Counted from the stretch's first letter, positions 1 to 10,207 are shown. The stretch is DNA of 64,000 bases from Maribacter polysaccharolyticus (GCF_028882255.1 NZ_JARBUY010000004.1:1-64000), one strand, 5' to 3'. Numbers and translations are program-made. Notes: generated from the letters alone by a model not told the origin.

Positions 1-53
1 ATCCCTCTTGTCAAACGGTCCCTATGTCCCGTCCCTGTCTCTCAAAGCGGGTG

Positions 54-84
54 CAAATATACAACCCTTTTCGAAACCGCCAAA
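54..84 (-). promoter_or_regulatory. Leftward Bacteroidota-type promoter, proximal of two
   Basis: On the minus strand TTTG (84 to 81) and TATATTTG (61 to 54) are separated by 19 bases, an exact match to the Bacteroidota primary-sigma pattern. A long A/T tract lies immediately upstream, as in strong stable-RNA promoters. The transcript would run off the left edge of the window. Confidence 0.6.
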
Positions 85-189
85 TAAAAAAGAAAAAACT
101 TTTTTTCCCTTAAATCCGACTCAACAAACGATCAATGAACGTGGCCGCAAAGGACCTTTTTTCCCAACGACCTGAATCGTTTCGGGCTG

Positions 190-219
190 CAAATCTACAA
201 CCATTTTCCAGTTCAACAA
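190..219 (-). promoter_or_regulatory. Leftward Bacteroidota-type promoter, distal of two
   Basis: On the minus strand TTG (219 to 217) and TAGATTTG (197 to 190) are separated by 19 bases. It lies about 136 bases upstream of the proximal promoter and points the same way, giving a tandem P1/P2 arrangement. Confidence 0.5.
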
Positions 220-613
220 TACTTTTTTGAAAGGTTTTTTCAGATATTCAGAAAAAGGCTTACTAAGATACTGAATATCAGACAACCTAGCAAGAAAAAA
301 ATTTAAAAGAACAATGTTTTCAGTACACAGTCCAGGTGACACGTACGGCCAATACCCTTACAAACATATACGTATCTATTCCCAAATCCAACCCCACAAT
401 TATTCAAAACACTGAAACACAGTACAATACACCTTTTAATCCCAAAAAAAACATCATGAAAGCATCATCATTATGGAAAAAAGGGGTGATTTTACACCAA
501 ACAGGGTTTAACGCATAGGAGCAGCAAAGTAAAACCTTACCTTATACATGTATGTTAAGCCTCAACGTCCCATACTTTGTACAAGAGATACCACGCTTTG
601 GCTTGGGCATCGA

Positions 614-2602
614 TCAGGAAAAGAAATTCCAGACCAATCCGAAACGAATTACGAAGTCACGATAGGGGTAATTGGGCGCGGAATAAAAGTCATATCCCGA
701 AAAGGAGGAATTGAAATGCTCAGCCTTCAGATAAATACGTGTCTGCTTCACCTTGGCATTGATGAAAAAGTCGAGCATGGGGTAACCACCTAATTTCTCG
801 TCGTTCTGAATATAGAACTCTCCCAGTAATGGATTATAAGCATCCATATTATAGGATGTGAAATACTTAAAGGTAATACCTGTTTGCAGGTACATGGCCT
901 TCTTAAAAACATCGGAAGAGAAATAAAGGGTATTCCTGGTTACCAACTGGGGGACATTGAGCACATCATTGCTCTGGGAAACATTTTGGTACATTACCGT
1001 ATTGTTTAACGCAAAACCACCCAATTTAAATTCCTTCTGATACTTCACCTTTAAATGACCGACACTGGCATTCTCTTGAAAGGGGGTCAGGGTTGCCTGT
1101 TCCTCGTCCTCTACCAATTCCTGATCCGGGTCTGCCCCGAAATAGGTATAGTTATCTATGTTCGAATATTTAGCCGACAAGTCGCCCCATTTGTTGGAAG
1201 AGAATTGAAACTGCAAACTATTCACTTTTTCGTTTCCGAAGTTTGAAGTATTGTCCCAATTGTAATTTTCATAATCGCTTTGATACAACAAGAAATTAAA
1301 GTCGGGCATCCTAGCCGATGAATGCAATGTAAACTCAATTTTATTGTTTTCATTGAACCGATAGCCCGCCGTTGCATCCAAAATACTGGTCGATAAGTCC
1401 CCTATAAGGTTATACTTGGCATTCCCATTGACCAAAAAACCCCCAATTTGTTTGGAATATCTGGCCCCAAGACTAATTTCATCACCTTTCAACTGACTCG
1501 GGATCGATTCCCCATCGGCAGTTACCAACAAACTGTTGAAGTAATAATTGTATTGATAATGGCTGATATTACCTTGCAACCTTCCTAATGTGGCATTGTA
1601 AAATTCCGCATAAAACTCGTTGAAGGTCGTTTTTAAAACCGCCTTGTCCTCGACTTCCGATAAATAAGCGGACCCAAAATAATCATTGGAACTATCCTGC
1701 AGAAATTGATAATATTTCGTTTCATAACTAAAGGTATGCCCTAACGACAGCGAGGTCTTTTCGACACGACTGGAGTCCTTATCCTTTCTCAGCACCTTAT
1801 ATTGATGCTCTAAATAGTAACGTTTTCCCAAAACCTTACTTTCTCCATAATCCGAAGAAGAGAACCTGGTGTCTACCCGGGAACGATCTATATAATCGGG
1901 GTCACCCGATTCAAACTGTTCTTCCCCTTTCGTAATCCCCCCGTTTTCTTCGGCATCTATATTTTGACCGGTAATATGGGCCCTGATGGCATACCTCCCA
2001 TTTTTGGTGATGTAGTTTGCCGTAGTCCTGAAATTACCGGACTCCGTTTCACTATAATCATATTTACCCAAAGACCTGAATCCTTTAAAGGCCAAGGAAA
2101 AATTAAAACGCCTAGAGGTGTTCACCGCTAGGGTGGCATCCAACATTTGACCTTCTTCAAACGTAGTCTTGAAAAACAGATCGGTCATTGGCGTAGCTAC
2201 ATTATAATAATCGATATCCTCGATCTCGAAATAATTGAAATGTCTTGCCCTGGCACCCAATTTGGGATACATCCGTGACCGTTCAAAATCAACGCCCAAT
2301 TTATTATAGGGTTGCCCTACATTGGCAAAGGGCATTAATTCAAAATCGTCCTTGCGCAAATAGTTGTACTTGTACTCTTTCTTTATCGTTAAGGTGGTGT
2401 CCAAATAGGTCGTATCCCTCTCAAAAGAAATGATCTTATAATCCTTATAAGTGATTTCAGGGACATCTGCATCAGGGGCTTTCTTTTTGTCGAAGCCCTT
2501 GAATTTGGTGGAATCTGATTTTTTTTCGGGCCGATCAGGTTTCCCTTGCGCATGGAGCATAGGGAAACTGAATACAAATAGCAGTAGGAAAAAGTATTTC
2601 AT
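614..2602 (-). CDS. Putative outer-membrane porin
   Basis: A 662-residue secreted protein with a cleavable signal peptide of about 18 residues ending near HAQG. It then has a polar linker rich in K, D and P, followed by a long stretch of alternating hydrophobic and aromatic segments typical of an outer-membrane beta-barrel. It ends in an aromatic strand (WNFFS), as barrel substrates of the BAM machinery do. Length and layout match the Bacteroidota 'putative porin' family, whose substrate is generally unknown. It is divergent from rnhB, and a TAACTTTG -7 box lies just upstream of the start. The porin assignment rests on overall architecture, not on a catalytic motif. Confidence 0.8.
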   Translation of the reverse strand: MKYFFLLLFVFSFPMLHAQGKPDRPEKKSDSTKFKGFDKKKAPDADVPEITYKDYKIISFERDTTYLDTTLTIKKEYKYNYLRKDDFELMPFANVGQPYNKLGVDFERSRMYPKLGARARHFNYFEIEDIDYYNVATPMTDLFFKTTFEEGQMLDATLAVNTSRRFNFSLAFKGFRSLGKYDYSETESGNFRTTANYITKNGRYAIRAHITGQNIDAEENGGITKGEEQFESGDPDYIDRSRVDTRFSSSDYGESKVLGKRYYLEHQYKVLRKDKDSSRVEKTSLSLGHTFSYETKYYQFLQDSSNDYFGSAYLSEVEDKAVLKTTFNEFYAEFYNATLGRLQGNISHYQYNYYFNSLLVTADGESIPSQLKGDEISLGARYSKQIGGFLVNGNAKYNLIGDLSTSILDATAGYRFNENNKIEFTLHSSARMPDFNFLLYQSDYENYNWDNTSNFGNEKVNSLQFQFSSNKWGDLSAKYSNIDNYTYFGADPDQELVEDEEQATLTPFQENASVGHLKVKYQKEFKLGGFALNNTVMYQNVSQSNDVLNVPQLVTRNTLYFSSDVFKKAMYLQTGITFKYFTSYNMDAYNPLLGEFYIQNDEKLGGYPMLDFFINAKVKQTRIYLKAEHFNSSFSGYDFYSAPNYPYRDFVIRFGLVWNFFS

Positions 2603-2618
2603 ATAACAGGTTACCCCG

Positions 2619-2626
2619 CAAAGTTA
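2619..2626 (-). promoter_or_regulatory. -7 box of the porin gene
   Basis: The minus strand reads TAACTTTG, a perfect TAnnTTTG element, 17 bases before the porin start codon. No clear -33 TTTG was seen at the ideal distance. Confidence 0.45.
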
Positions 2627-2754
2627 ATTTTTTTGTTTCGAATAAAATGTGAAAGTTTTTACAAGAAATATTAATTATGTTGCACTTTATGACAATAACC
2701 CTTCCTCTGATGGATACAAAAAATTATCTTCGTTTTTCGTGAGAACTGATTTTT

Positions 2755-3351
2755 ATGCTTAAAAGATTTCACCACACCTGCGATATAGTCGGTACAGATG
2801 AAGCCGGTCGCGGCTGCCTTGCCGGACCGGTAACGGCATCGGCCTTGATTTTGCCCAAACGATTCAAGAACATCCTATTAAACGATTCGAAACAACTCTC
2901 CGAAACGAAGCGCCAAATCTTACGGCCCATCATTGAAGAGAACGCCCTATGCTATGGTGTGGCACACATCTTTCCTGAGGAGATCGACAAAATCAACATC
3001 CTGAATGCATCCATATTGGCCATGCATAAAGCCATTGACCAGCTTAATGAAGACCTCAAATACATCATCGTGGATGGCAATAGGTTTAAACCCTATAAAG
3101 ATGTTCCCTTTGAATGTATAATAAAAGGAGATGGGAAATATGTAAGTATTGCGGCCGCCTCTGTCTTGGCAAAAACCTACCGGGACGACTATATGGCCAA
3201 ATTGCACGATGAGTACCCTATGTACAATTGGAAAAAAAACAAGGGATATCCCACAAAGGAACACCGGGAAGCCATTCGAAAATATGGCATTACCAAATAC
3301 CATAGAAAAAGCTTTAGACAATTACCCGATCAGTTGACACTGAAGCTTTAA
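2755..3351 (+). CDS. rnhB: Ribonuclease HII
   Basis: This 198-residue enzyme removes ribonucleotides from RNA/DNA hybrids and misincorporated ribonucleotides from DNA in the cytoplasm. The signature TDEAGRG lies at residues 14-20 and supplies the first two acidic catalytic residues (D15, E16). Further acidic residues follow at D107 (IIVDGNR) and D126 (KGD), the expected four-carboxylate metal site. [14 protein letters not shown] at 131-144 is the conserved family helix. The length is normal for the bacterial family. It is divergent from the porin and followed 29 bases later by a lipoprotein gene on the same strand. A near-consensus -7 box (TATCTTCG) lies at 2727-2734. Confidence 0.95.
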   Translation: MLKRFHHTCDIVGTDEAGRGCLAGPVTASALILPKRFKNILLNDSKQLSETKRQILRPIIEENALCYGVAHIFPEEIDKINILNASILAMHKAIDQLNEDLKYIIVDGNRFKPYKDVPFECIIKGDGKYVSIAAASVLAKTYRDDYMAKLHDEYPMYNWKKNKGYPTKEHREAIRKYGITKYHRKSFRQLPDQLTLKL

Positions 3352-3380
3352 AAAAGTAACTTCGCCCCAAATTCCATTCA

Positions 3381-5843
3381 ATGAGATCCAGATTTTTTTT
3401 AGGCCTTGTATTTCTATTGACCCTAAGCTGTTCCAAAAAACAAAATACCACCACCTCTTTATTGGATTTCGTTCCGAAAAATGCTTCCATTGTCATTAAG
3501 ATCAACAATCTTGATGGACTTAAAAGCGATTTGAACAACAATGATTTCATGACCCAATCGGAATCGACCGGAATGTACCAAGAGATATTGAAAAAAATAA
3601 AACATTTAGACTTGGTAAAGACCCGATCGGAATCCTTATTGGCTTTTTCCGTTTTGGACAACAACCATTACGAATTCACCTTCATAACCCCGGACAGCAC
3701 CTTTACCACTGTTCTCGACAGTGTACAGGACATCAAAAAGGAATCGTTATACATTGAAAGCAGGTCTGTAGACAAATACGAAATAGATGGCGACTCCCTA
3801 TTTGCCATGCATTTCAAAGGACTGCACACCTTGAGTTCTTCGAAAGCCATACTTGAAAACCTTATGAAATATCCCGACACCCCCAAAAACCGGGAAGGGC
3901 TAAGTAAACTTTATGAAGTTTCCAATACGACCAAGAATGCCTCCATCTTCATTGACCTGAAAAATAGCGACCCCTTAATGGACCACCTTACCAAGAAGAA
4001 TGCGGGGGTACGACTTTCCGATTACTCGGACTGGGCACTCTTGGATATAAACGCCGACCAGAACCATTTACACCTGAACGGTATTTCGGTTGTCGCCGAT
4101 ACGACCCCAAAATTCCTAAACCTCTTTAAGGATACGCATCCTCTTGCCGACAGGACTTCCTCGTACGCACCAAGCTCTACTGACGCGGTCATCTCTTATA
4201 CCTTTGACGATTATACTATTTTCTCCAACAACCGACACCTCTATCTAAAACTGGATTCACCCAAGGATTCACTTTTGAATACGGTTGAAGAAATCGGGGT
4301 GATCCTTAAAGGAGAGGAAAAAGCCATTTTCCTGAACACTTATGGTTCGGAACGATTATCGCAATACCTTTCGGACATTAAAAAATCAGAGTACGAATAT
4401 CAAGGCAACCAAATTCTTCAGCTCAACGCTCCTGATTTTTTGGTTTCCCATTTAAACCCCTTGGTCAATAATTTTTCGGCTAATTTTTGTACCCTTTTTG
4501 AAAATGCCTTTGTTTTCGGGGAAAGCCAAGCTATGATCCAGGACATTATCCTGAACTATAAAAATGGAGTTACCTTTGATAAGACAGATGAGTATGCCTC
4601 TGCCAAAGACGCCCTGGCCGACGAATCAACGATATTATACATTTCCAACCCCAATGGCATACAACAAATTACAAAGGAAGGTTTTTCAAAAGAATCCATC
4701 AGTGATATCCAAAAAGCGACATCAGGGAAAAACACCTTTGCGGCACAGGTAGTAACTGACAAAGGGTTCTTTCATACCAATTTCGCCGTTCAACAGACGG
4801 CAAGAAAATCGAAGATCGCCAACGTCTCCCCCCTGTTCACATTTACCTTGGACGCCGATTTGGCCACCGCACCCCAATTTGTAACCAACCACCGCACCCA
4901 TAAAAAAGAGATCGTGGTACAAGACCAGGAATACAATCTGTACTTGATTTCCACCAACGGAAAATTACTTTGGAAAAAGCAATTGGAAGGCCCCATACAA
5001 GGAAAAATACATCAGGTAGACATCTATAAAAACCGAAAATTGCAGCTGGCTTTTACGACCAGCAACCAATTTTTGGTCCTAGATCGCAATGGTATGGAAG
5101 TGGCACCTTTCAATAAAAAGTTTGAAGGCGGCAACCTTAACGGGTTGGCCGTTTTTGATTATGAGAAAAATAAAAATTATCGCTTCGTAGTAACCCAAGG
5201 AGACAAAATATTCATGTACAACAATACAGGGAACATTGTTCAAGGGTTTAAGTATACAAAAGCGGAAAGTGCCATTATAGCCCCTCCAAAACATTTTCGA
5301 ATAGCAAATAAGGACTATTTGGCCTTTATGCTCGACAACGGTTCATTAAAAATCATGAACCGTGTGGGAAGTGTTCGAACCAAAGTCGACAATCCCATTG
5401 ATTTCTCAAGGAATAATGTGCAACTCTATAAAAACAAGTTTGTTTTAACCGACAAAAAAGGGGTGCTTTACCAAATTGGAGGCAATGGGAAATTGAATAC
5501 GACCAACCTTCGATTAAACGAAGATCATGGCATTGATGCCACCAGCAATACCTTTGTCTATATGAACGACAATGTACTGAGTATTAAAGGCAAAAAAGTG
5601 GAACTTGATTTTGGCGTGTATTCAAAACCTGAAATATTTTACATTTACGATAAGATCTATGTAGGGGTTACCGATATTCAAAACCAAAAAGTTTACCTCT
5701 ATGACAGTCAAGCCAAACCCATCTCCGGATTTCCTGTTTTTGGGACCTCCCCTATAGCGCTGACCGACATGGAGAATGATCGGAAATTGGAAGTAGTCGC
5801 TAAAGATCAAGGGAACTCCATCATAGTTTATCAAATGAATTAA
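3381..5843 (+). CDS. Large lipoprotein with C-terminal propeller-like repeats
   Basis: An 820-residue protein with a lipoprotein signal (LLTLSCSKK, lipidated cysteine at residue 17), so anchored in the periplasm or at the outer membrane. The first 450 or so residues are a mixed alpha/beta region resembling the DUF3352-type proteins of Bacteroidota. From about residue 480 onward there are repeated beta-rich units with phrases such as LYLISTNGKLLWKKQ and FLVLDRNG, as in PQQ/YVTN-type beta-propellers. Nothing catalytic is visible. A TAACTTCG box overlaps the end of rnhB at 3357-3364, so it may have its own promoter as well as read-through. Specific function unknown. Confidence 0.75.
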   Translation: MRSRFFLGLVFLLTLSCSKKQNTTTSLLDFVPKNASIVIKINNLDGLKSDLNNNDFMTQSESTGMYQEILKKIKHLDLVKTRSESLLAFSVLDNNHYEFTFITPDSTFTTVLDSVQDIKKESLYIESRSVDKYEIDGDSLFAMHFKGLHTLSSSKAILENLMKYPDTPKNREGLSKLYEVSNTTKNASIFIDLKNSDPLMDHLTKKNAGVRLSDYSDWALLDINADQNHLHLNGISVVADTTPKFLNLFKDTHPLADRTSSYAPSSTDAVISYTFDDYTIFSNNRHLYLKLDSPKDSLLNTVEEIGVILKGEEKAIFLNTYGSERLSQYLSDIKKSEYEYQGNQILQLNAPDFLVSHLNPLVNNFSANFCTLFENAFVFGESQAMIQDIILNYKNGVTFDKTDEYASAKDALADESTILYISNPNGIQQITKEGFSKESISDIQKATSGKNTFAAQVVTDKGFFHTNFAVQQTARKSKIANVSPLFTFTLDADLATAPQFVTNHRTHKKEIVVQDQEYNLYLISTNGKLLWKKQLEGPIQGKIHQVDIYKNRKLQLAFTTSNQFLVLDRNGMEVAPFNKKFEGGNLNGLAVFDYEKNKNYRFVVTQGDKIFMYNNTGNIVQGFKYTKAESAIIAPPKHFRIANKDYLAFMLDNGSLKIMNRVGSVRTKVDNPIDFSRNNVQLYKNKFVLTDKKGVLYQIGGNGKLNTTNLRLNEDHGIDATSNTFVYMNDNVLSIKGKKVELDFGVYSKPEIFYIYDKIYVGVTDIQNQKVYLYDSQAKPISGFPVFGTSPIALTDMENDRKLEVVAKDQGNSIIVYQMN

Positions 5844-6047
5844 CTCCGATTTACCTCTTGTACTTGATTCTTAACTGATTATACATTTCTTTCCACCGTA
5901 TATAGGATTTCACTTTGAATTGGGGTTATTCTTGTTATTTTTATATACCTCCTGAAAACCAACCTCAATTACCTATTGCAACCCATTGATTATCAATGGA
6001 TCTTGCGAATTCATTGACTTGTAGAGAACACCTAATGTATAAAGATC

Positions 6048-7385
6048 ATGAAAACTCCCATAAGATTTTTAAGGCAACTGATATCTTTCCTTTTAATAGT
6101 AGGATTCGCGACCCAGGTGAATGGTCAGATTTTAAAAAAACTGGGCAAGGTGGCCGAAAGGGCAGCAGAACGGACCGTGGAGCGACGTGTTGATAGTGAA
6201 ACCTCCAAAAAGACCGATGAAGTCTTGGACAGCATTTTGGAACCCGGAAAAAAGGAGGAGCAGCAAGTCCCACAAATTCCACCTATGGATGGTGGCAATG
6301 ATCCCGGAACCACTGGAAATCCCCAAGGTACAAACAGCCCAGTGGGTAATGGTGGGAGCAGTGGCGTTAAGCCCATTGAAGTTTACAGCAAATTCGACTA
6401 TGTACCCGGTGACAAACTTCTGTTCTTCGACGACTTTTCAAATGATTTTATTGGGGATTTTCCATCCAAATGGAATACCAACGCGGGGGGTGAACTCGTG
6501 ACCATTGGTGATTCACCCCAAAAATGGTTTGAGCTGAAATCCGGATATAACATTTATTTTATTCCTGACGTACCTAAACTTCCAGAAGAATATACGATTG
6601 AATTTAATATAATGGCCTTGGGCCTTACCAAAAGAACTTCTTCAACGGCCCATTTGAGAGTTGATTTAAGCGATGATCAAAAATTCAAGGAAGGGGGCAA
6701 CTTTGCCCAAGCACACATCCCCTTCTGTCAATATTCACCCATAGGCATTACCATTGAGAACAGAATCAACAATAAGAGGGAAATCTATAGTACCGTTAAA
6801 GCCGATATCAGAAACGAAATAGTGGATGGCCCCCATGTTTCCATAGCCGTTAACAAGGAACGATTCAGGCTCTGGGTAAATGAGGTCAAATATATTGATG
6901 TCCCAAGGCTAGTGCCTTCGGGAAGTATCTTGAGCACCTTGAAATTTCATGCCAATAATTTCAAGGACGGGGAAGAACGGGTTTTTATAACCAACCTGAA
7001 AGTGGCCGAAGGTGGACTTGATTTGCGCCAAAAACTCATTTCAGAGGGTAAAGTATCTACCAATGGCATTTTGTTCGACTCGGGATCGGCCAACATCCAA
7101 CCCCAGTCTATGGGTATCATCCTCCAGATTTCACAGGTATTGCAACAAGAAAGTGGAATGAATCTCAATATTATCGGGCATACCGATGCTGATGGGGATG
7201 ACGCCTCTAATATTCAACTCTCCAAAGAAAGGGCAGATGCAGTTAAAAAAGCCCTTGTAGAGGTTTACAATATTGACCCGAATAGGCTTCGGACCGATGG
7301 GCGGGGAGAATCAGAACCGGTGGGCGACAACGGTACCCTGGATGGTAAGGCCCAAAATCGTAGGGTTGAATTCGTAAAACAATAA
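6048..7385 (+). CDS. OmpA-family cell-envelope protein
   Basis: A 445-residue exported protein with a signal peptide ending near VNGQ at about residue 27. A low-complexity linker rich in P, G and N (about 75-110) is followed by a beta-rich domain (about 120-325) that looks like a concanavalin/lectin-type fold. The C-terminal OmpA domain (about 335-445) carries the NIIGHTDADGDD and LSKERADAVKKAL motifs and the NRRVEF ending. The OmpA domain should bind peptidoglycan non-covalently, so the protein probably links outer membrane and wall. It is followed 29 bases later by another secreted protein gene on the same strand, probably the same transcript. Confidence 0.85.
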   Translation: MKTPIRFLRQLISFLLIVGFATQVNGQILKKLGKVAERAAERTVERRVDSETSKKTDEVLDSILEPGKKEEQQVPQIPPMDGGNDPGTTGNPQGTNSPVGNGGSSGVKPIEVYSKFDYVPGDKLLFFDDFSNDFIGDFPSKWNTNAGGELVTIGDSPQKWFELKSGYNIYFIPDVPKLPEEYTIEFNIMALGLTKRTSSTAHLRVDLSDDQKFKEGGNFAQAHIPFCQYSPIGITIENRINNKREIYSTVKADIRNEIVDGPHVSIAVNKERFRLWVNEVKYIDVPRLVPSGSILSTLKFHANNFKDGEERVFITNLKVAEGGLDLRQKLISEGKVSTNGILFDSGSANIQPQSMGIILQISQVLQQESGMNLNIIGHTDADGDDASNIQLSKERADAVKKALVEVYNIDPNRLRTDGRGESEPVGDNGTLDGKAQNRRVEFVKQ

Positions 7386-7414
7386 GTATAAATTAAAAAA
7401 CCCATAGAAAAGAG

Positions 7415-8119
7415 ATGAAATACCCAAGAAAAAACCTGAAAACCTTAGTTATCCTATTAGCTTTTTGTCTACCAGGAGGTCTGGCCGCCCAAATGTGTGA
7501 TACCTTTTTCCCTATGAAAGAAGGCCTACGGTTGGAATATACCCTCTACAACAAGAAAGGAAAAGTCGAGGGATCCCAATGGCAGGAATTCAAAAATGTC
7601 CGGAAAACGGCTAATGGCACCGAAGCGGAAATCAATATGGGTTTCATGGATGACAAAGGGAAAAACCCATATGAAATGTCCTATACCATGACCTGTGACG
7701 GCAATGTCATCCGTATCGACTACAAATCCCTGCTTTCGACCCAGATGATGGAACAATACGGTGAAATGGAAGCGGAAATCACCGGAACTGATATAGAATG
7801 GCCCACACAAATGCAATCAGGTATGGAACTACCCGATGCGGGAGTAAGCATGAAAATCAATATGGGGGCCATGAATATGAAAATGGAGGTGGAAATGACC
7901 AACCGTAAAGTAGAGAAGAAAGAAACCATTACCGTACCGGCCGGGACATTCGATTGTTATGTGATCTACAGCGATAATCGTTCAAAGATGATGATGGTCG
8001 ACAAGAATTTCCCGAGTCGTAGCTGGATTTCCGAAGGAGTGGGTACCGTAAAGACCGAATCCTACAATGGCAAAGGGAATCTCCTGAGTTCCATGGTACT
8101 TAGTTCTATTTCTGAATAA
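7415..8119 (+). CDS. Secreted DUF3108-like beta-rich protein
   Basis: A 234-residue exported protein with a signal peptide of about 25 residues (GGLAAQ). The mature part is rich in beta-strands and contains the sequence VPAGTFDCYVI near residues 175-185. That phrase is typical of DUF3108/TapB-like proteins of Bacteroidota, whose function is not established. It lies just downstream of the OmpA-family gene and probably shares its transcript. The fold assignment is a family resemblance only. Confidence 0.7.
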   Translation: MKYPRKNLKTLVILLAFCLPGGLAAQMCDTFFPMKEGLRLEYTLYNKKGKVEGSQWQEFKNVRKTANGTEAEINMGFMDDKGKNPYEMSYTMTCDGNVIRIDYKSLLSTQMMEQYGEMEAEITGTDIEWPTQMQSGMELPDAGVSMKINMGAMNMKMEVEMTNRKVEKKETITVPAGTFDCYVIYSDNRSKMMMVDKNFPSRSWISEGVGTVKTESYNGKGNLLSSMVLSSISE

Positions 8120-8421
8120 AGCACGGACTTCGAAAATACCACCCCCCTAAGAAGGTCTTAACTCAAAATGCCAAAAGGTCTGGAATTCTTGATCTAAACA
8201 GGGAGCTATCCCAGGTAACCGTATTCGAATCCACTTGCGCCTAGGTACCGAATAGCTTGCTGAAAGATTTGAACATGTCAATCATAAACTTCTTCGGTAA
8301 GATTAACCATCCTTCCCGAATGCCAATTAGAACCAACCAAAAGCACGGGAACTTGATATTACCGATATACCTTAAAGAACCTTTATAACCGACATATTAG
8401 AATAATATAAAAATCCAAGGA
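8120..8421. other. Gene-free spacer between convergent genes
   Basis: About 300 bases between the DUF3108-like gene and lipB. No open frame with coding character and no strong hairpin terminator was seen. Confidence 0.5.
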
Positions 8422-9138
8422 CTAAACCGGTTTATTTTGTTTGATGAATTGCGCATGAAACAAATTCTCGAAATGTTTCAATAATTTTCCCTTAACCTCA
8501 TCCATTGGCACCTCTTGCTTTCCCAATTCGACATTCAGGGAAGTAACTGCTTTGCCCCTGATCCCACAGGGAATCATCAAGTCAAAATAGCCCAGATCGG
8601 CATTTACGTTCAATGCAAACCCGTGCATGGTCACCCAACGGCTGGCGCGTACGCCCATAGCACATATTTTTCGGGCAAACGGGGTGCCTACATCCAACCA
8701 AACCCCGGTCTCCCCTTCGGAACGCTCGGCTTTTAGACCGTATTCGCCGAGGGTCAATATGACCATCTCTTCCAAAAACCTCAGGTATTTATGAATATCG
8801 GTGAAAAAATTGTCCAGATCCAAAATAGGGTAACCCACGATCTGTCCAGGACCGTGATAGGTAATGTCCCCACCCCTATTGATCTTATAAAAGGTAGCCC
8901 CTTTTTCTTCCAGGACTTTTTCATCGACCAACAAATTGCCGATATCCCCACTTTTACCCAGGGTATAAACATGGGGATGTTCCACAAAAAGAAAATGATT
9001 GGGCGTTGGCACTGCCGATCCCTCCCTTCTATTTTTGATTTTCAGGTCAACGACTTCCTTAAAAAGGAGTTCTTGGTAGTCCCAGGTCTCCTTATAATCC
9101 TTCAGTCCCAAATCCCGTAATTCAACATTCTTGTTCAT
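8422..9138 (-). CDS. lipB: Lipoyl(octanoyl) transferase LipB
   Basis: This 238-residue cytoplasmic enzyme moves octanoate from acyl carrier protein to lipoyl domains of 2-oxoacid dehydrogenases and the glycine cleavage H protein. The key motifs are all present: RGGDITYHGPGQ at 88-99, the lysine of ARKICAMGV (K157), and the nucleophilic cysteine in MIPCGI (C191). The length is typical. It lies on the minus strand downstream of a lipoprotein gene with a gap of 27 bases, so the two could be co-transcribed, though their functions are not obviously linked. Confidence 0.95.
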   Translation of the reverse strand: MNKNVELRDLGLKDYKETWDYQELLFKEVVDLKIKNRREGSAVPTPNHFLFVEHPHVYTLGKSGDIGNLLVDEKVLEEKGATFYKINRGGDITYHGPGQIVGYPILDLDNFFTDIHKYLRFLEEMVILTLGEYGLKAERSEGETGVWLDVGTPFARKICAMGVRASRWVTMHGFALNVNADLGYFDLMIPCGIRGKAVTSLNVELGKQEVPMDEVKGKLLKHFENLFHAQFIKQNKPV

Positions 9139-9165
9139 AGGTGCAAATATACGAAAAGCGAATGC

Positions 9166-9903
9166 CTAATTCCCCAATTCAACTTCAATCAGAATGGATT
9201 CCGGGTCCTTGATCATATCCAGGAAATTGACCTCATAGACCATGGTTTTTCCATCGATGGAAAACGTGGCATCCTCGACATTCGTTTTCTTTACCCTTTT
9301 CGGAAAATGGTATTTAAACGTATAGGTAGAACTTGATAAAAACATTTCCGCGACCTCAAGACTATCCAAGCTTTGACGAAATAGTTCTTGATCTACTATG
9401 GTCGCCTTTCTTACAAACCTTTTTTTATCGAATACGTAACTAACCTTGGTCGCCTCATTCCCCGAATTCCCGGGCATGGGTTTGCCGCCTGCCACCGGCC
9501 CTACCGAACTAGCGCTTTGAAAGGCATTAAAAGCATCGTTTACCTCGGATACGTCCTTAAAATCGGTAAACATATCAAAGTTCATTATACCCTTTTCGGT
9601 ATCGACCAACATATGAAGGCTAAAGGGTTCGAGCTTTTTGAGTTCTGCCTGTTGTTCTGGGGATAATTGGGCAATGCTATCCTTTTTTTCATGAAGTAAA
9701 TCTTTGAATACAATGGTTGAATCGACAACTTCCTCTATCCGTGTCGAATCTGAGGCAGGCAACATCCTTAGCATTTCACTGCCGTCAAAACCTATGTCCA
9801 TCTTTCCGGTACCATCTGCGTTAAAATAAATTTCCTCTGTAAAATTGCAACCGGTAACCAAGGCCAGAACAAGCAGTAATGACCAAAATCGAAATTTGAA
9901 CAT
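9166..9903 (-). CDS. Hypothetical lipoprotein
   Basis: A 245-residue protein with a lipoprotein signal (LALVTGCNFTEE, cysteine at residue 19). The mature start contains EEIYFNADGTGKMDIGFD, a pattern common in Bacteroidota lipoproteins of unknown function. The rest is mixed and charged with no recognisable catalytic motif. It lies between lipB and a tiny YqaE-type membrane protein gene, all on the minus strand. Confidence 0.7.
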   Translation of the reverse strand: MFKFRFWSLLLVLALVTGCNFTEEIYFNADGTGKMDIGFDGSEMLRMLPASDSTRIEEVVDSTIVFKDLLHEKKDSIAQLSPEQQAELKKLEPFSLHMLVDTEKGIMNFDMFTDFKDVSEVNDAFNAFQSASSVGPVAGGKPMPGNSGNEATKVSYVFDKKRFVRKATIVDQELFRQSLDSLEVAEMFLSSSTYTFKYHFPKRVKKTNVEDATFSIDGKTMVYEVNFLDMIKDPESILIEVELGN

Positions 9904-9913
9904 ATTTAGATCG

Positions 9914-10069
9914 TCAATTAGGGTTATTCAGAATGACCAAAGCCGCTATGACTCCGGGAACCCATCCACAAAAAGTCAAAAGTAAGACAATCAGAAACGA
10001 CCCACAACCCTTCCCGATAACCGACAAAGGTGGAAATATGATGGCCAAAAGCACACGAATTAAACTCAT
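9914..10069 (-). CDS. YqaE/Pmp3-family small membrane protein
   Basis: A 51-residue protein. It begins MSLIRVLLAIIFPPLSVIGK and has two transmembrane segments separated by a short loop; the GCGSFLIVLLLT and FCGWVPGVIAALVIL segments match the UPF0057/Pmp3 family. Family members are linked in other organisms to membrane potential and salt or cold stress; that role is not shown here. It ends 11 bases before the start of the downstream lipoprotein gene, so the two are probably co-transcribed. Confidence 0.88.
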   Translation of the reverse strand: MSLIRVLLAIIFPPLSVIGKGCGSFLIVLLLTFCGWVPGVIAALVILNNPN

Positions 10070-10207
10070 AGAAGTAGGATTTTATTGATTGATGTACTTA
10101 TATGACGTAAAAGAAAGTACTATGTTACAGTTTTGTTCAAAAAGACCCCTTATCATCTAAGGCCTTTATCCCATATAAAACTCAAACCAATGCCGCCTTT
10201 ATAAAAC

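Larger units (their letters stand above)
1..613. other. Gene-free left edge
   Basis: No convincing coding region lies here. The part up to about 220 holds two leftward promoters (described separately) with long A/T tracts between them. The remainder up to the porin stop codon shows only short open frames with no recognisable protein features. The gene served by the promoters would lie left of the window. Confidence 0.6.

Noticed and set aside
336-518. 60-codon plus-strand frame left of the porin
   Set aside because: No signal peptide, domain or coding-like composition; likely incidental in A/T-rich spacer.
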